A DNA stretch of 64,000 nt from Candidatus Flavonifractor merdavium (GTDB lineage: Bacteria; Bacillota; Clostridia; Oscillospirales; Oscillospiraceae), in contig DWXF01000044.1 in the NCBI GenBank assembly GCA_019119335.1, forward strand, positions 1-64,000, in the 5' to 3' direction. The notes under the pieces were generated by a model. It made no database searches and was not told the DNA's origin. It saw nothing but the letters and a program-made list of their open reading frames with translations. Shown in pieces: positions 32,790 through 41,875 of this stretch (within the stretch, counting starts at the first letter, position 1; every line of letters begins with the position of its first letter). The position numbers were made by a program, and so were the translations under genes.

Positions 32790-33686
32790 ATGTCCTTTTC
32801 ATCCGACGTGAAGGCCGAGCTGTGCCGGACCGCCCTCTCCCGGCGCTGCTGCGCCCAGGCGGAGGCCTACGGCGTGCTGCTCTACTGCGGGCAGTTTGAC
32901 GCCCGGCAGGTGCGCATTACCACCGAGTCCGCCGACTTTGCCGCCCGGCTGCCCGCCCTGTTCAAAAAGGCCTTTCAGATGACGTTTGACCGGGTGCCGG
33001 AGGAGGGAGCGGCCAAGCGGATTTTCACCCTGACGGCGGCGGACAAGCTGGCCGCCCTGGGGGAGTCCTTCGGTTACCACCCGGCGGAGTCCCTGGCCCA
33101 CCATATCAACTTCGCGGTGCTGGAGGAGGACCACTGCCGCACCGCCTTTTTCCGGGGGGCCTTTCTGGCGGGGGGCTCGGTGACCGACCCCGCCAAGCGC
33201 TATCACCTGGAGCTGGCCACCCCCCATCGCAGCGTCAGCCGGGAGCTGCGGGCCCTGATGCAGGAGGCGGGCTTCAGTCCCAAGGAGAGCTGCCGCAAGG
33301 CCAACTATATCACCTACTTCAAGCAGAGCGAGGCCATTGAGGACTTCCTCACCGCCATCGGCGCCCCTCTGGCCGCCATGGAGTTGATGAACGCCAAGGC
33401 GGAAAAGGATCTGCGGGGGAGCGTCAACCGCCGGGTGAACTGCGACGCCGCCAACCTGGACAAGGCGGTGGAGGCCGCCCAGGGCCAGATCGAGGCCATT
33501 TACCGCCTGGAGGAGCGGGGTATGCTGGAGGAGCTGCCCGACAAGCTGAAGGAGGCGGTGGATCTGCGGATGGCCCACCCGGAGATGACGCTCACCCAGC
33601 TGGCGGAGCTATGCCACCCGCCGGTGAGCAAATCCGCCTTCAACCACCGCCTGCGCAAGCTGATGGAGCTGTCCAGGCAGCCGTAA
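32790..33686 (+). CDS. whiA: WhiA DNA-binding regulator
   Basis: The 298-aa protein has the WhiA form: an N-terminal LAGLIDADG-like homing endonuclease fold without catalysis (AFFRGAFLAGGSVTDPAKRYHLEL) and a C-terminal helix-turn-helix (HPEMTLTQLAELCHPPVSKSAFNHRLRKL). WhiA influences cell division and chromosome segregation in Bacillus and sporulation in actinomycetes. Confidence 0.97.
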   Translation: MSFSSDVKAELCRTALSRRCCAQAEAYGVLLYCGQFDARQVRITTESADFAARLPALFKKAFQMTFDRVPEEGAAKRIFTLTAADKLAALGESFGYHPAESLAHHINFAVLEEDHCRTAFFRGAFLAGGSVTDPAKRYHLELATPHRSVSRELRALMQEAGFSPKESCRKANYITYFKQSEAIEDFLTAIGAPLAAMELMNAKAEKDLRGSVNRRVNCDAANLDKAVEAAQGQIEAIYRLEERGMLEELPDKLKEAVDLRMAHPEMTLTQLAELCHPPVSKSAFNHRLRKLMELSRQP

Positions 33687-33721
33687 CGTCCCCTTTCCCG
33701 GAGATTCAAAGGAGGTAGCTT

Positions 33722-36700
33722 ATGTCGTTTGTCCACCTGCATGTCCATACCGAGTTTTCCCTGCTGGACGGGGCCTGCCGCATTCCGCTGCTGGTCAAGC
33801 GGGTCAAGGAGCTGGGACAGCCTGCCGTCGCCATCACCGACCACGGGGTGATGTACGGCGTGGTGGACTTTTACAAGGCCTGCAAGGCGGAGGGGATCAA
33901 GCCCATCATCGGCTGCGAGGTGTACGTGGCTCCCCGGAGCCGCACCGACCGGGTCCATGAGCTGGACGCCGCCATGTACCACCTGATCCTCCTGTGCCGC
34001 AACGAGGAGGGCTACCGCAACCTGTGCTACCTGGACTCCTGCGCCTTTACCGAGGGCTTTTATATCAGGCCCCGCATCGACAAGGAGCTGCTGCGGCAGC
34101 ACGCCGGAGGGCTCATCGCCCTGTCGGCCTGCCAGTCGGGGGAGGTGCCCCGGCGGATTCTGGCGGGGGACTACGAGGGGGCCAAGGCGGCCGCCCTGGA
34201 AATGCGGGAGCTGTTCGGGGCGGACGGCTATTACCTGGAGCTCCAGGACCACAACCTGCCCAACGATCCCGCCATCAACCAGGGCCTCATCCGCATCCAC
34301 CAGGAGACCGGCATCCCCCTGGTGGTGACCAACGACGCCCACTACCTCCGCCGGGAGGACGCCCAGATGCAGGACACCCTCATGTGCATCCAGATGGGCA
34401 AGACAGTGGACGATCCCGGCCGGCTGAAGATGGAGACCAGCGAGCTCTACGTGAAGTCCACCGAGGAGATGGCCGCCCTCTTTCCCGATTACCCCGAGGC
34501 GGTGGAAAACACCCTGAAAATCGCGGAGCTGTGCAATATGGACTTCCAGTTCGGCACCTATCACTTGCCGGAATTCAAGCTGCCGGAGGGGTACGCCGAC
34601 GGGGACGCCTATTTTGAGAAGCTGTGTCAGGAGGGCTACCAGCGCCGCTACCCCGACGATCCGGAGGGCTACCGGGACCGGCTGGCCTACGAGATGGGGG
34701 TCATCCGGCAGATGGGGTTTGTGGACTACTTCCTCATCGTCTCCGACTTCATCGGCTATGCCAAGAGCCGGGGCGTCCCGGTGGGACCCGGCCGGGGCTC
34801 GGCGGCGGGATCCATGGTGGCCTACTGCATGAACATCACCGACGTGGACCCCATGAAATACTCCCTCTACTTCGAGCGGTTTTTGAACCCGGAGCGGGTG
34901 ACCATGCCGGATATCGACATCGACTTCTGCATCCGCCGCCGGCAGGAGGTCATTGAGTACGTCCAGAACAAGTATGGCGAGGACCACGTGGCCCAGATCG
35001 TCACCTTCGGCACCATGGCCGCCCGGGGGGCCATCCGGGATGTGGGCCGGGCCCTGAACATCCCCTACGCCGATGTGGACACGGTGGCCAAGCAGGTGCC
35101 CAGCGGCCCCGGCGCCCTCCACATCACCCTGGACGAGGCCCTGAAGCTGTCCAAGCCCCTGCGGGACAGCTACGAGGGGGATCCCCGGATCAGGGAACTC
35201 ATCGACACCGCCAAGGCCATCGAGGGGATGCCCCGCCACGCATCCACCCACGCCGCCGGGGTGGTGATCACCCGCCGGCCGGTGGTGGACTATGTGCCCC
35301 TGGCGAAAAACGACGAATCGGTGGTCACCCAGTACGTGATGACCACCCTGGAGGAACTGGGCCTGCTGAAGATGGACTTTCTGGGCCTGCGCAACCTGAC
35401 CATTCTGGACGACACGGTGAAGCTGGTACAGAAGCGCAATCCGGGCTTTTCCCTGGCGGATATTCCCGACGGGGACCCAGAGGTCTTTCAGATGCTGTCC
35501 GACGGCAGGACCTCCGGCGTGTTCCAGATGGAGTCCGCCGGCATGACCGGGGTGTGCGTGGGCCTGAAGCCCCACAGCATTGAGGACATCACCGCTATCA
35601 TCGCCCTCTACCGGCCCGGCCCCATGGAGTCCATTCCCCGGTTCATCGCGTGCAAGCACAACCCGGACAAGGTGAAGTACAAGCACCCGGCTCTGGAGCC
35701 CATCCTGTCGGTGACCTACGGCTGCATTGTCTACCAGGAGCAGGTCATTGAGATTTTCCGCCGCCTGGCGGGGTATACCATGGGCCAGGCCGACATGGTG
35801 CGCCGGGCCATCTCCAAGAAGAAGAAGGCCCAGATCGAGAAGGAGCGGCACACCTTTGTCCACGGCGACCCTGAGCGGAGCATTGCCGGCTGCGTGGCCA
35901 ACGGCATCCCCCAGCAGACTGCCGAGGACATCTATGACGAGATCGAGGCCTTCGCCCAGTACGCCTTCAACAAGGCCCACGCGGTGAGCTACGCCATCGT
36001 GGCCTACCACACCGCCTGGTTCAAGTGCCACTACACCAGGGAATATATGGCGGCTCTCCTCACCTCGGTGCTGGATTCCAGCGAGAAGGTGGCGGAGTAT
36101 ATCGCCGAGTGCAAGGAGTGCGGCATTCCGCTGCTGCCCCCCGACATCAACGAGTCCGGGGCGGACTTCACCGTGTCGGGGGACCACATCCGCTTTGGCC
36201 TGGTGGCAGTGAAGGGGGTGGGCCGGGGCTTCATCAACGCGGTGCTGGCCGAGCGGGAAAAGGCCGGGGTGTTCCGGGACTTTCCGGACTTCTGCCAGCG
36301 GATGTTTGACAGCGACCTGAACAAGCGGGTGCTGGAGAACCTCATCAAGTGTGGGGCCTTTGACAGCATGGGGGTGTTCCGCTCCCAGCTGCTGGACGCC
36401 TATGAGCCGCTGGTGGATACCATTGCCCAGAACAAGCGAAAGAACCTGGAGGGCCAGTTTGACCTGTTCGGCGGCGGGGGAGACGGGGGACAGACCGCCC
36501 CGGAGCTGCGTCTGAAGCGCATCCCCGAGTTCTCCCGCCGGGAGCTGATGACCATGGAGAAGGAGACCACCGGCCTGTACCTGTCCGGCCACCCCATGGA
36601 TGAGTACCGGGAGCTGGCCAAACAGTGTAAGGCGGCCTCTATCGGGGCCATTCTCAGTGATTTCGGCCAGGACGGGGGGCCCACCACCTTCCGGGACGAG

Positions 36701-37210
36701 CAGCGGGTGAAGCTGGCCGGCGTGATCACCGCCGCCCGCACCAAGACCACCCGGAACAACAGCCTGATGGCCTATGTGACGGTGGAGGACGACAGCGGCT
36801 CCATGGAAATGCTGGTGTTCTCCCGGGTGCTGGGGGAGTGCGGTCCCTATCTGAAGGAGAATATGCCCGTGCTGGCGGAAGGACGGCTCTCTGTCCGGGA
36901 TGAAAAGGCGCCCCAGCTCATGTGCGACCGGGTGACCCCCCTGGAGCAGGTGAAGGATGGCGTCCAACCGTCGCCTGCCGGAGGCGCCAGGTGCCTGTAT
37001 ATCCGCATACCCAGCCTCAACGATCCCCGGTGGGAGAAGATCCGGCTGATTCTGACCATGTTCCCCGGCACGGAGCAGATGAAGGTGCGCTGCGCCGACA
37101 CCGGCAAGCTGCTGGGGACGCCCTGCCTGGTCCACGACGCGCTGGTGGCGGAGCTGCTGGAGCTGCTGGGCGGGGAAAATGTGGTGGTCCGTCAGGGGGG
37201 CGGCGCATGA
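33722..37210 (+). CDS. dnaE: DNA polymerase III alpha subunit (DnaE)
   Basis: The 1162-aa replicative polymerase has an N-terminal PHP domain (FVHLHVHTEFSLLDGACR with the HxH metal motif and ITDHGVMYG). The C-family palm follows, with VGPGRGSAAGSMVAY and the catalytic aspartates in MPDIDIDF (about 395-405). Next come the thumb/fingers (FNKAHAVSYAIVAYHTAWFK), a helix-hairpin-helix region, and an OB fold (VKLAGVITAARTKTTRNNSLMAYVTVED). An AAAGGAGG site precedes the ATG. Confidence 0.97.
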   Translation: MSFVHLHVHTEFSLLDGACRIPLLVKRVKELGQPAVAITDHGVMYGVVDFYKACKAEGIKPIIGCEVYVAPRSRTDRVHELDAAMYHLILLCRNEEGYRNLCYLDSCAFTEGFYIRPRIDKELLRQHAGGLIALSACQSGEVPRRILAGDYEGAKAAALEMRELFGADGYYLELQDHNLPNDPAINQGLIRIHQETGIPLVVTNDAHYLRREDAQMQDTLMCIQMGKTVDDPGRLKMETSELYVKSTEEMAALFPDYPEAVENTLKIAELCNMDFQFGTYHLPEFKLPEGYADGDAYFEKLCQEGYQRRYPDDPEGYRDRLAYEMGVIRQMGFVDYFLIVSDFIGYAKSRGVPVGPGRGSAAGSMVAYCMNITDVDPMKYSLYFERFLNPERVTMPDIDIDFCIRRRQEVIEYVQNKYGEDHVAQIVTFGTMAARGAIRDVGRALNIPYADVDTVAKQVPSGPGALHITLDEALKLSKPLRDSYEGDPRIRELIDTAKAIEGMPRHASTHAAGVVITRRPVVDYVPLAKNDESVVTQYVMTTLEELGLLKMDFLGLRNLTILDDTVKLVQKRNPGFSLADIPDGDPEVFQMLSDGRTSGVFQMESAGMTGVCVGLKPHSIEDITAIIALYRPGPMESIPRFIACKHNPDKVKYKHPALEPILSVTYGCIVYQEQVIEIFRRLAGYTMGQADMVRRAISKKKKAQIEKERHTFVHGDPERSIAGCVANGIPQQTAEDIYDEIEAFAQYAFNKAHAVSYAIVAYHTAWFKCHYTREYMAALLTSVLDSSEKVAEYIAECKECGIPLLPPDINESGADFTVSGDHIRFGLVAVKGVGRGFINAVLAEREKAGVFRDFPDFCQRMFDSDLNKRVLENLIKCGAFDSMGVFRSQLLDAYEPLVDTIAQNKRKNLEGQFDLFGGGGDGGQTAPELRLKRIPEFSRRELMTMEKETTGLYLSGHPMDEYRELAKQCKAASIGAILSDFGQDGGPTTFRDEQRVKLAGVITAARTKTTRNNSLMAYVTVEDDSGSMEMLVFSRVLGECGPYLKENMPVLAEGRLSVRDEKAPQLMCDRVTPLEQVKDGVQPSPAGGARCLYIRIPSLNDPRWEKIRLILTMFPGTEQMKVRCADTGKLLGTPCLVHDALVAELLELLGGENVVVRQGGGA

Positions 37211-38751
37211 ACATCAAAAAGCTGGCGTCCATCCTCTTTCAGCGCAGGGTGATTGTGGCGCTGCTGATTCTGATTCAGTCTCTGGCCCTTCTGGCCTCCA
37301 CACTGTGGTTTTCCGGCGCGTATATTTACCTCTACTGGACCTATGTGATTCTCTCCGTGCTGGCGGTGCTGGTGATTGTCAGCCGCCAGACCGACCCGGG
37401 GTATAAGATTGCCTGGATCATCCCCATTCTGCTCTTTCCCGCCTTCGGCTGGCTGGTCTACCTGCTGTGCGGCGGCAACAAGCTGTCCGCCCGGATGCGC
37501 CGGAAAATGCAGGGCGTGGACCACACCATGGTGGAACAGCTGGAGCGGGATTACAAGGCGCAGGCGCTCTCCCCCTTCGGGGCGGACGCGGTGAATCAGG
37601 CCCGCTACCTGGAGCTGTACGCCCGCTGCCCGGTGTATACCAACACCTGGACCCGCTACTTTCCCCTGGGGGACGATGTATTTCCCGTCATGCTGGAGGA
37701 GCTGAAGCGGGCTGAGCGGTATATTTTCCTGGAGTACTTTATCATTGGTCCGGGGCTGTTCTGGGACTCCATCGTGGAGATTTTGAAGGAAAAGCACGCC
37801 GCCGGGGTGGATGTGCGCATCATCTACGACGACGTGGGCTCCCTCAACACTCTCCCCATGAACTTCGCCAAAAAGTTTGAGGCCGAGACGGGGATACCCT
37901 GCTGCTTTTTCAACCGCTTCAAGCCGGTGATCTCCATTCGCATGAACAACCGGGACCACCGGAAATTCTGCATCATCGACGGCCATACCGCCTTTACCGG
38001 CGGCATCAACCTGGCTGACGAGTATATCAACCGGGAAATGCGCTTTGGCCACTGGAAGGACAGCGCCATTTTGGTGAAGGGCGAGGCGGCCTGGAGCATG
38101 ACGGTGATGTTCCTCACCATGTGGGAGTATGTCCGGGAGGTGAAGGCGGACTATGCCGCCCTGCGGCCCGCCGGACTGCCGCCGGAGGCCCAGCTGGGCA
38201 GCGGGTATTTCGTCCAGCCCTACACCGACAACCCTCTGGACAACGAGGCGGTGGGGGAGACGGTGTACCTCAACCTAATCTCCAAGGCCGAGCGGTATGT
38301 GTATATTATGACGCCCTATCTGATCATCAGCGACTGCGTTAACACCGCCCTTTGTAACGCCGCCAAAGCCGGGGTGGATGTGCGGATCATGACCCCTCAC
38401 ATTCCGGACAAGCCCCTGGTGTTTGAGGTGACCCGGGCCCACTATGAGCAGCTGCTGGAGGCGGGCGTGCGGATTTTTGAGTACACCCCCGGCTTTGTCC
38501 ACGCCAAAAACGTGGTGGTGGACGACAGATACGCCGTGGTGGGCTCCATCAACATGGACTACCGCAGTATGTTTCTCCACTTTGAGGACGCGGTGCTGCT
38601 GTACCGTGACCCCACGGTGCTGGATGTGAAGGCGGACTTTCTCAACACACAGATCAAGTGCCAGCCGGTGACGCTGGAGCAATGTCTGGAGCGCAGCTGG
38701 GCCCGCCGGCTGTTCCGCTCTCTGCTGCGGGTGCTGAGCCCGCTGCTCTGA
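37207..38751 (+). CDS. cls: cardiolipin synthase
   Basis: The 514-aa phospholipase-D-superfamily enzyme has two N-terminal membrane helices and two HKD motifs, HRKFCIIDGHTAFTGG and HAKNVVVDDRYAVVGSINMDYRS. It joins two phosphatidylglycerols into cardiolipin. The start overlaps the dnaE stop by ATGA. The C-terminus ends at a typical LLRVLSPLL helix. The track's 609-aa version includes a false upstream extension inside dnaE. Confidence 0.96.
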   Translation: MNIKKLASILFQRRVIVALLILIQSLALLASTLWFSGAYIYLYWTYVILSVLAVLVIVSRQTDPGYKIAWIIPILLFPAFGWLVYLLCGGNKLSARMRRKMQGVDHTMVEQLERDYKAQALSPFGADAVNQARYLELYARCPVYTNTWTRYFPLGDDVFPVMLEELKRAERYIFLEYFIIGPGLFWDSIVEILKEKHAAGVDVRIIYDDVGSLNTLPMNFAKKFEAETGIPCCFFNRFKPVISIRMNNRDHRKFCIIDGHTAFTGGINLADEYINREMRFGHWKDSAILVKGEAAWSMTVMFLTMWEYVREVKADYAALRPAGLPPEAQLGSGYFVQPYTDNPLDNEAVGETVYLNLISKAERYVYIMTPYLIISDCVNTALCNAAKAGVDVRIMTPHIPDKPLVFEVTRAHYEQLLEAGVRIFEYTPGFVHAKNVVVDDRYAVVGSINMDYRSMFLHFEDAVLLYRDPTVLDVKADFLNTQIKCQPVTLEQCLERSWARRLFRSLLRVLSPLL

Positions 38752-38760
38752 ACCTCAAAA

Positions 38761-38800
38761 AACGGGGCCTGCCGCGTTTGACGGCAGGCCCCGTTGGCGT
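38761..38800. terminator. bidirectional terminator between cls and ypeB
   Basis: AACGGGGCCTGCCG pairs with CGGCAGGCCCCGTT around CGTTTGA, with A-rich and T-containing flanks for the two convergent genes. Confidence 0.85.
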
Positions 38801-38802
38801 TT

Positions 38803-40164
38803 TCAGATGACCAGCGTGCCCGACTCGTCTTCCAGCAGCAGCAGGATCTTCTGCTGCTGGCCGGTCTGGGCATTGACGTAGACCAGCACATGGCCGCCGC
38901 TCTCGTTCTGGCACTTGAACTCGTGGCACAGCACCTCGTACTCCCCGCCGGTGGGGATCAGGGCCAGCTGGCTGCTGAGGATGGTCAGGCTGCCGGGCAC
39001 CTGTCCGGCGGCCTTTTGGGCGGATACGGCGGGGGCGGCCAGCTCCCGGCTGCCGTGGTTCATCAGGTAGCCGTGGGCCTCAAAACCCACCACGTCCCCG
39101 GTGTCCAGGGCCACCTGCACCTTCACCAGGTCGGGATAGCAGTAGACTCCGTCCTGCCGGGCGGCGAAGTGGATGGTGAGCAGCCCGCCCTGGTCGATGG
39201 CGTAGCTGGGGTCCATATCCTGAAAGCCCCGGCTGGCGAGAAATTCCGCCGCCGCCTCATAGCCCTCCTTCCGGGTGAGAGCGGGCTCCCCCACCCGCCG
39301 GGAGCTGAGCAGCTGGAGCACCTGGCCGCCCTGTTTGGTGACCTCGATATACAGCTCGCCGCCGTCCACCAGGGCGGTGAAGCCGTAGGTGGGCAGGGCG
39401 CCCTCTCCGGCAGAGGTGAGGGTGAAAATGTCGCTGCGCAGGCCCAGGAAGGCGGCCGCCGCCTCTTTGGCAGTGGCCTCATCCACCTGGGGCAGTCCCT
39501 CCAGCATTCTGGGGGTGCGGTTGGACAGGTGCTCCGAGAAGGGGCCGTCGTAGATCAGGGAGGGCATCTCCGGGAAATCGGCCTCCAGATCCTGAAAGGC
39601 CGAGCCGGCCTCCACCTGCTCCCCCTCCTGTCCGGCGGCGGCCAGCCTGGCCTGTACCTGCGCCAGATCCTCCGGCTCCAGAGTGCCACCCTCCAGGTCG
39701 CTTTGCAGCCCTTGCAGCAGCTGGGCCAGTTGGGAGGCGGACTGGGAGAGGGCCTGCAGGGTTGCCCGGTGCTCCTGGGAGCACACCTGTCCGCCCTCCG
39801 CCCCGCTGGCCAGGGCCAGCACATAGTCTCCCGTTTTGGCCAGGAAGGAGGCGGTCTGCTCCAGCTCAATATTGCCATAGGGCAGCTCCCCCAGAGCGGC
39901 CTGGGCGGCCATGGCCTTGGCGTAGGTCTGGGCGCACAGCACGGAGAACAGGGTGGGGGAGGTGGCATAGGTCACCTTCTGCAGGGACACGTCCAGTTCT
40001 CCCGCCGCCGTGGCCAGCTCTGCGAAGGCGTGCTGGTAGCCGTTGTCCAGCAGGTGCCGGTATCGGGCGGCCCGCACATGGCCCTGAATGGCAAAGCCGG
40101 TGGTGACGGCGAAGGCCGCCGCCAGAAAGATGATCCCCAGGACCTTCCGCTTTTTTTGATTCAT
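38803..40164 (-). CDS. ypeB: spore germination protein YpeB
   Basis: The 453-aa protein has an N-terminal membrane helix (VLGIIFLAAAFAVTTGFAI) and a helical domain. The conserved YpeB stretch DFPEMPSLIYDGPFSEHLSNR comes next, followed by repeated PepSY-like domains (EAAAAFLGLRSDIFTL, EGYEAAAEFLASRGFQDM, VYCYPDLVKVQVALDTGDVVGFEA). In Bacillus YpeB stabilises the cortex hydrolase SleB in the spore inner membrane. No sleB is adjacent here, unlike the usual sleB-ypeB pair. Confidence 0.93.
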   Translation of the reverse strand: MNQKKRKVLGIIFLAAAFAVTTGFAIQGHVRAARYRHLLDNGYQHAFAELATAAGELDVSLQKVTYATSPTLFSVLCAQTYAKAMAAQAALGELPYGNIELEQTASFLAKTGDYVLALASGAEGGQVCSQEHRATLQALSQSASQLAQLLQGLQSDLEGGTLEPEDLAQVQARLAAAGQEGEQVEAGSAFQDLEADFPEMPSLIYDGPFSEHLSNRTPRMLEGLPQVDEATAKEAAAAFLGLRSDIFTLTSAGEGALPTYGFTALVDGGELYIEVTKQGGQVLQLLSSRRVGEPALTRKEGYEAAAEFLASRGFQDMDPSYAIDQGGLLTIHFAARQDGVYCYPDLVKVQVALDTGDVVGFEAHGYLMNHGSRELAAPAVSAQKAAGQVPGSLTILSSQLALIPTGGEYEVLCHEFKCQNESGGHVLVYVNAQTGQQQKILLLLEDESGTLVI

Positions 40165-40210
40165 AACAAAACGCCCCCTTTTACCGCTAGGTTGCGTAAA
40201 AGGGGGCGTT
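40165..40210 (-). terminator. terminator of gltX
   Basis: On the minus strand AACGCCCCCTTTTAC pairs with GTAAAAGGGGGCGTT and is followed by TTGTTAT. It ends within a few bases of the ypeB start. Confidence 0.8.
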
Positions 40211-40230
40211 GTATGCCCGGGAGATTTTGT

Positions 40231-41718
40231 TTACCGGCCGCTGAGCTGCTCCGCGCCCAGCTTGATGCGGCGGATGGACTCGTCCTTGCCCAGAATGTGG
40301 CACAGCTCCACCGCGCCGCCGGGAGTCACCGCCTTGCCGGACAGGGCGGTGCGCACCGGCCACATGATCCGGCCGTTTTTCAGCTCCAGCTTCTCCGCCA
40401 GGCCGATGAGGGCGTCGTGAATGGCGTCGTAGGTCCAGTCGTTCAGACCCTCCAGAACCGGCAGCACCTGCCCCAGGGCCTCCAGGGAGTTCTCCTCGTT
40501 GGTCTTCATTTTCTTGTGGCAGTACAGCTCGTTGGAGTACTCCGGCAGGGCGTCGAAGAAGTCCACCTGAGGGGCGATGTCCAGCCAGGTGTCGCACCGG
40601 GGCTGCACCAGGGGAGCGATGAGCTTCAGGTCGATGCCGGGGGACTTGACCGCCTCCCTCAGATAGGGCTCGGCGCCCTCGTAGAAGGCCTCGGGGGAGA
40701 GGGAGCGGAGGTAGTTGGCGTTGAAATACTTCAGCTTTTCGATGTCGAAGATGGCGGGGGATTTGGAGATGCCGCCGATGTCGAAGATCTCCGCCAGCTC
40801 AGAGAGGGTGAAGAACTCCCGCTCGGCGTATTCTCCCCGGGGAGACCAGCCCAGCAGGGTGACGTAATTCACCACCGCCTCGGACAGATAGCCCATGGCG
40901 ATCAGGTCCTCGTAGGAGGGGTCGCCCTTGCGCTTGCTCATCTTGTTGTGCTGGTCCCGCATGACGGGGGAGCAGTGAATATAAGTGGGCACCTCCCAGC
41001 CGAAGCCCTGATACAGCAGGTTGTACTTGGGGGCGGAGGACAGGTACTCGCTGCCCCGGACCACGTGGGTAATGCCCATCAGATGGTCGTCAATGACGTT
41101 GGCGAAGTTGTAGGTGGGCAGGCCATCCCGCTTCATGAGCACCTGGTCGTCCAGGGTCTTGTTTTCCACGGTGATGTCCCCGAACACGGCGTCGGAGAAG
41201 GTGGTGGAGCCCTCAGCGGGGATTTTCTGCCGGATCACGTAGGGCTCCCCGGCGGCCACCCGGGCGCGGGCCTCCTCCAGGCTCATGTCCCGGCAGGGGT
41301 CGGCGGCCCGGTTGAAGTCGCCGGAGTCCTCCTCCGACTCGGTCTTTTCGCAGAAGCAGTAGTAGGCGTGGCCCTTCTCCACCAGCAGCTGGGCATACTT
41401 GCCGTAGAGGTCCCGGCGCTGGGTCTGGATATAGGGACCCACCGGCCCGCCCAGGTCGGGACCCTCGTCCCAGGTGAGGCCGCACTTGCGCAGGGTGGCG
41501 TAGATCACCTCGGTGGCGCCCTCCACCAGACGTCCCTGGTCGGTGTCCTCAATGCGGAGGATGAATTTGCCGCCGGCATGCCGGGCGATGAGCCAGGTGT
41601 ACAGGGCGGTGCGCAGGTTACCCACGTGCATATACCCTGTGGGAGAGGGGGCGAAGCGGGTGCGCACGCCGTCCTTGGGGATGCGGGCCTCCATCTCCTC
41701 AAACCAGTTCAGTTCCAT
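40231..41718 (-). CDS. gltX: glutamyl-tRNA synthetase
   Basis: The 495-aa class I synthetase has RFAPSPTGYMHVGNLRTALY (HIGH-like element), FILRIEDTDQGR, and KMSKRKGDPSYEDL (KMSKS-like). A helical anticodon-binding domain follows. It charges tRNA-Glu. A GAAAAGGAG site precedes the ATG. Its promoter overlaps that of divergent trpS. Confidence 0.97.
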   Translation of the reverse strand: MELNWFEEMEARIPKDGVRTRFAPSPTGYMHVGNLRTALYTWLIARHAGGKFILRIEDTDQGRLVEGATEVIYATLRKCGLTWDEGPDLGGPVGPYIQTQRRDLYGKYAQLLVEKGHAYYCFCEKTESEEDSGDFNRAADPCRDMSLEEARARVAAGEPYVIRQKIPAEGSTTFSDAVFGDITVENKTLDDQVLMKRDGLPTYNFANVIDDHLMGITHVVRGSEYLSSAPKYNLLYQGFGWEVPTYIHCSPVMRDQHNKMSKRKGDPSYEDLIAMGYLSEAVVNYVTLLGWSPRGEYAEREFFTLSELAEIFDIGGISKSPAIFDIEKLKYFNANYLRSLSPEAFYEGAEPYLREAVKSPGIDLKLIAPLVQPRCDTWLDIAPQVDFFDALPEYSNELYCHKKMKTNEENSLEALGQVLPVLEGLNDWTYDAIHDALIGLAEKLELKNGRIMWPVRTALSGKAVTPGGAVELCHILGKDESIRRIKLGAEQLSGR

Positions 41719-41762
41719 GGGAAAAACTCCTTTTCCACAGTATTTGCGATGTTTGTCACCTT

Positions 41763-41791
41763 ATTCTATTTTTTCTTCTGAGGATTGTCAA
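41763..41791 (-). promoter_or_regulatory. gltX promoter
   Basis: On the minus strand TTGACA, 17 bases, TAGAAT. The -35 element occupies 41786-41791, the same bases used by the trpS -35 on the other strand. Confidence 0.8.
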
Positions 41792-41813
41792 GGCCATTTG
41801 GATATGATATGAT
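41785..41813 (+). promoter_or_regulatory. trpS promoter
   Basis: TTGTCA, 17 bases, TATGAT. The predicted leader is about 55 bases, too short for a T-box. The -35 overlaps the gltX -35 at TTGTCAA. Confidence 0.75.
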
Positions 41814-41875
41814 AAACCAATATGGGGCCATGGGCCCAATTTGACAATCATCACGCATAAGAGGTGTGTTTTACC

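Noticed and set aside
33500-37135. 1211-aa minus-strand ORF
   Set aside because: It lies entirely antisense to dnaE and the end of whiA, with a His/Gly/Val/Gln-rich composition typical of high-GC shadow frames and no motif.
38794-41781. 995-aa plus-strand ORF
   Set aside because: It is antisense to ypeB and gltX, both certain by motif, and even runs through two hairpin terminators.
41719-41875. T-box riboswitch before trpS or gltX
   Set aside because: The intergenic region is only 157 bases and carries two promoters; no T-box core sequence (TGGN) with terminator was seen.
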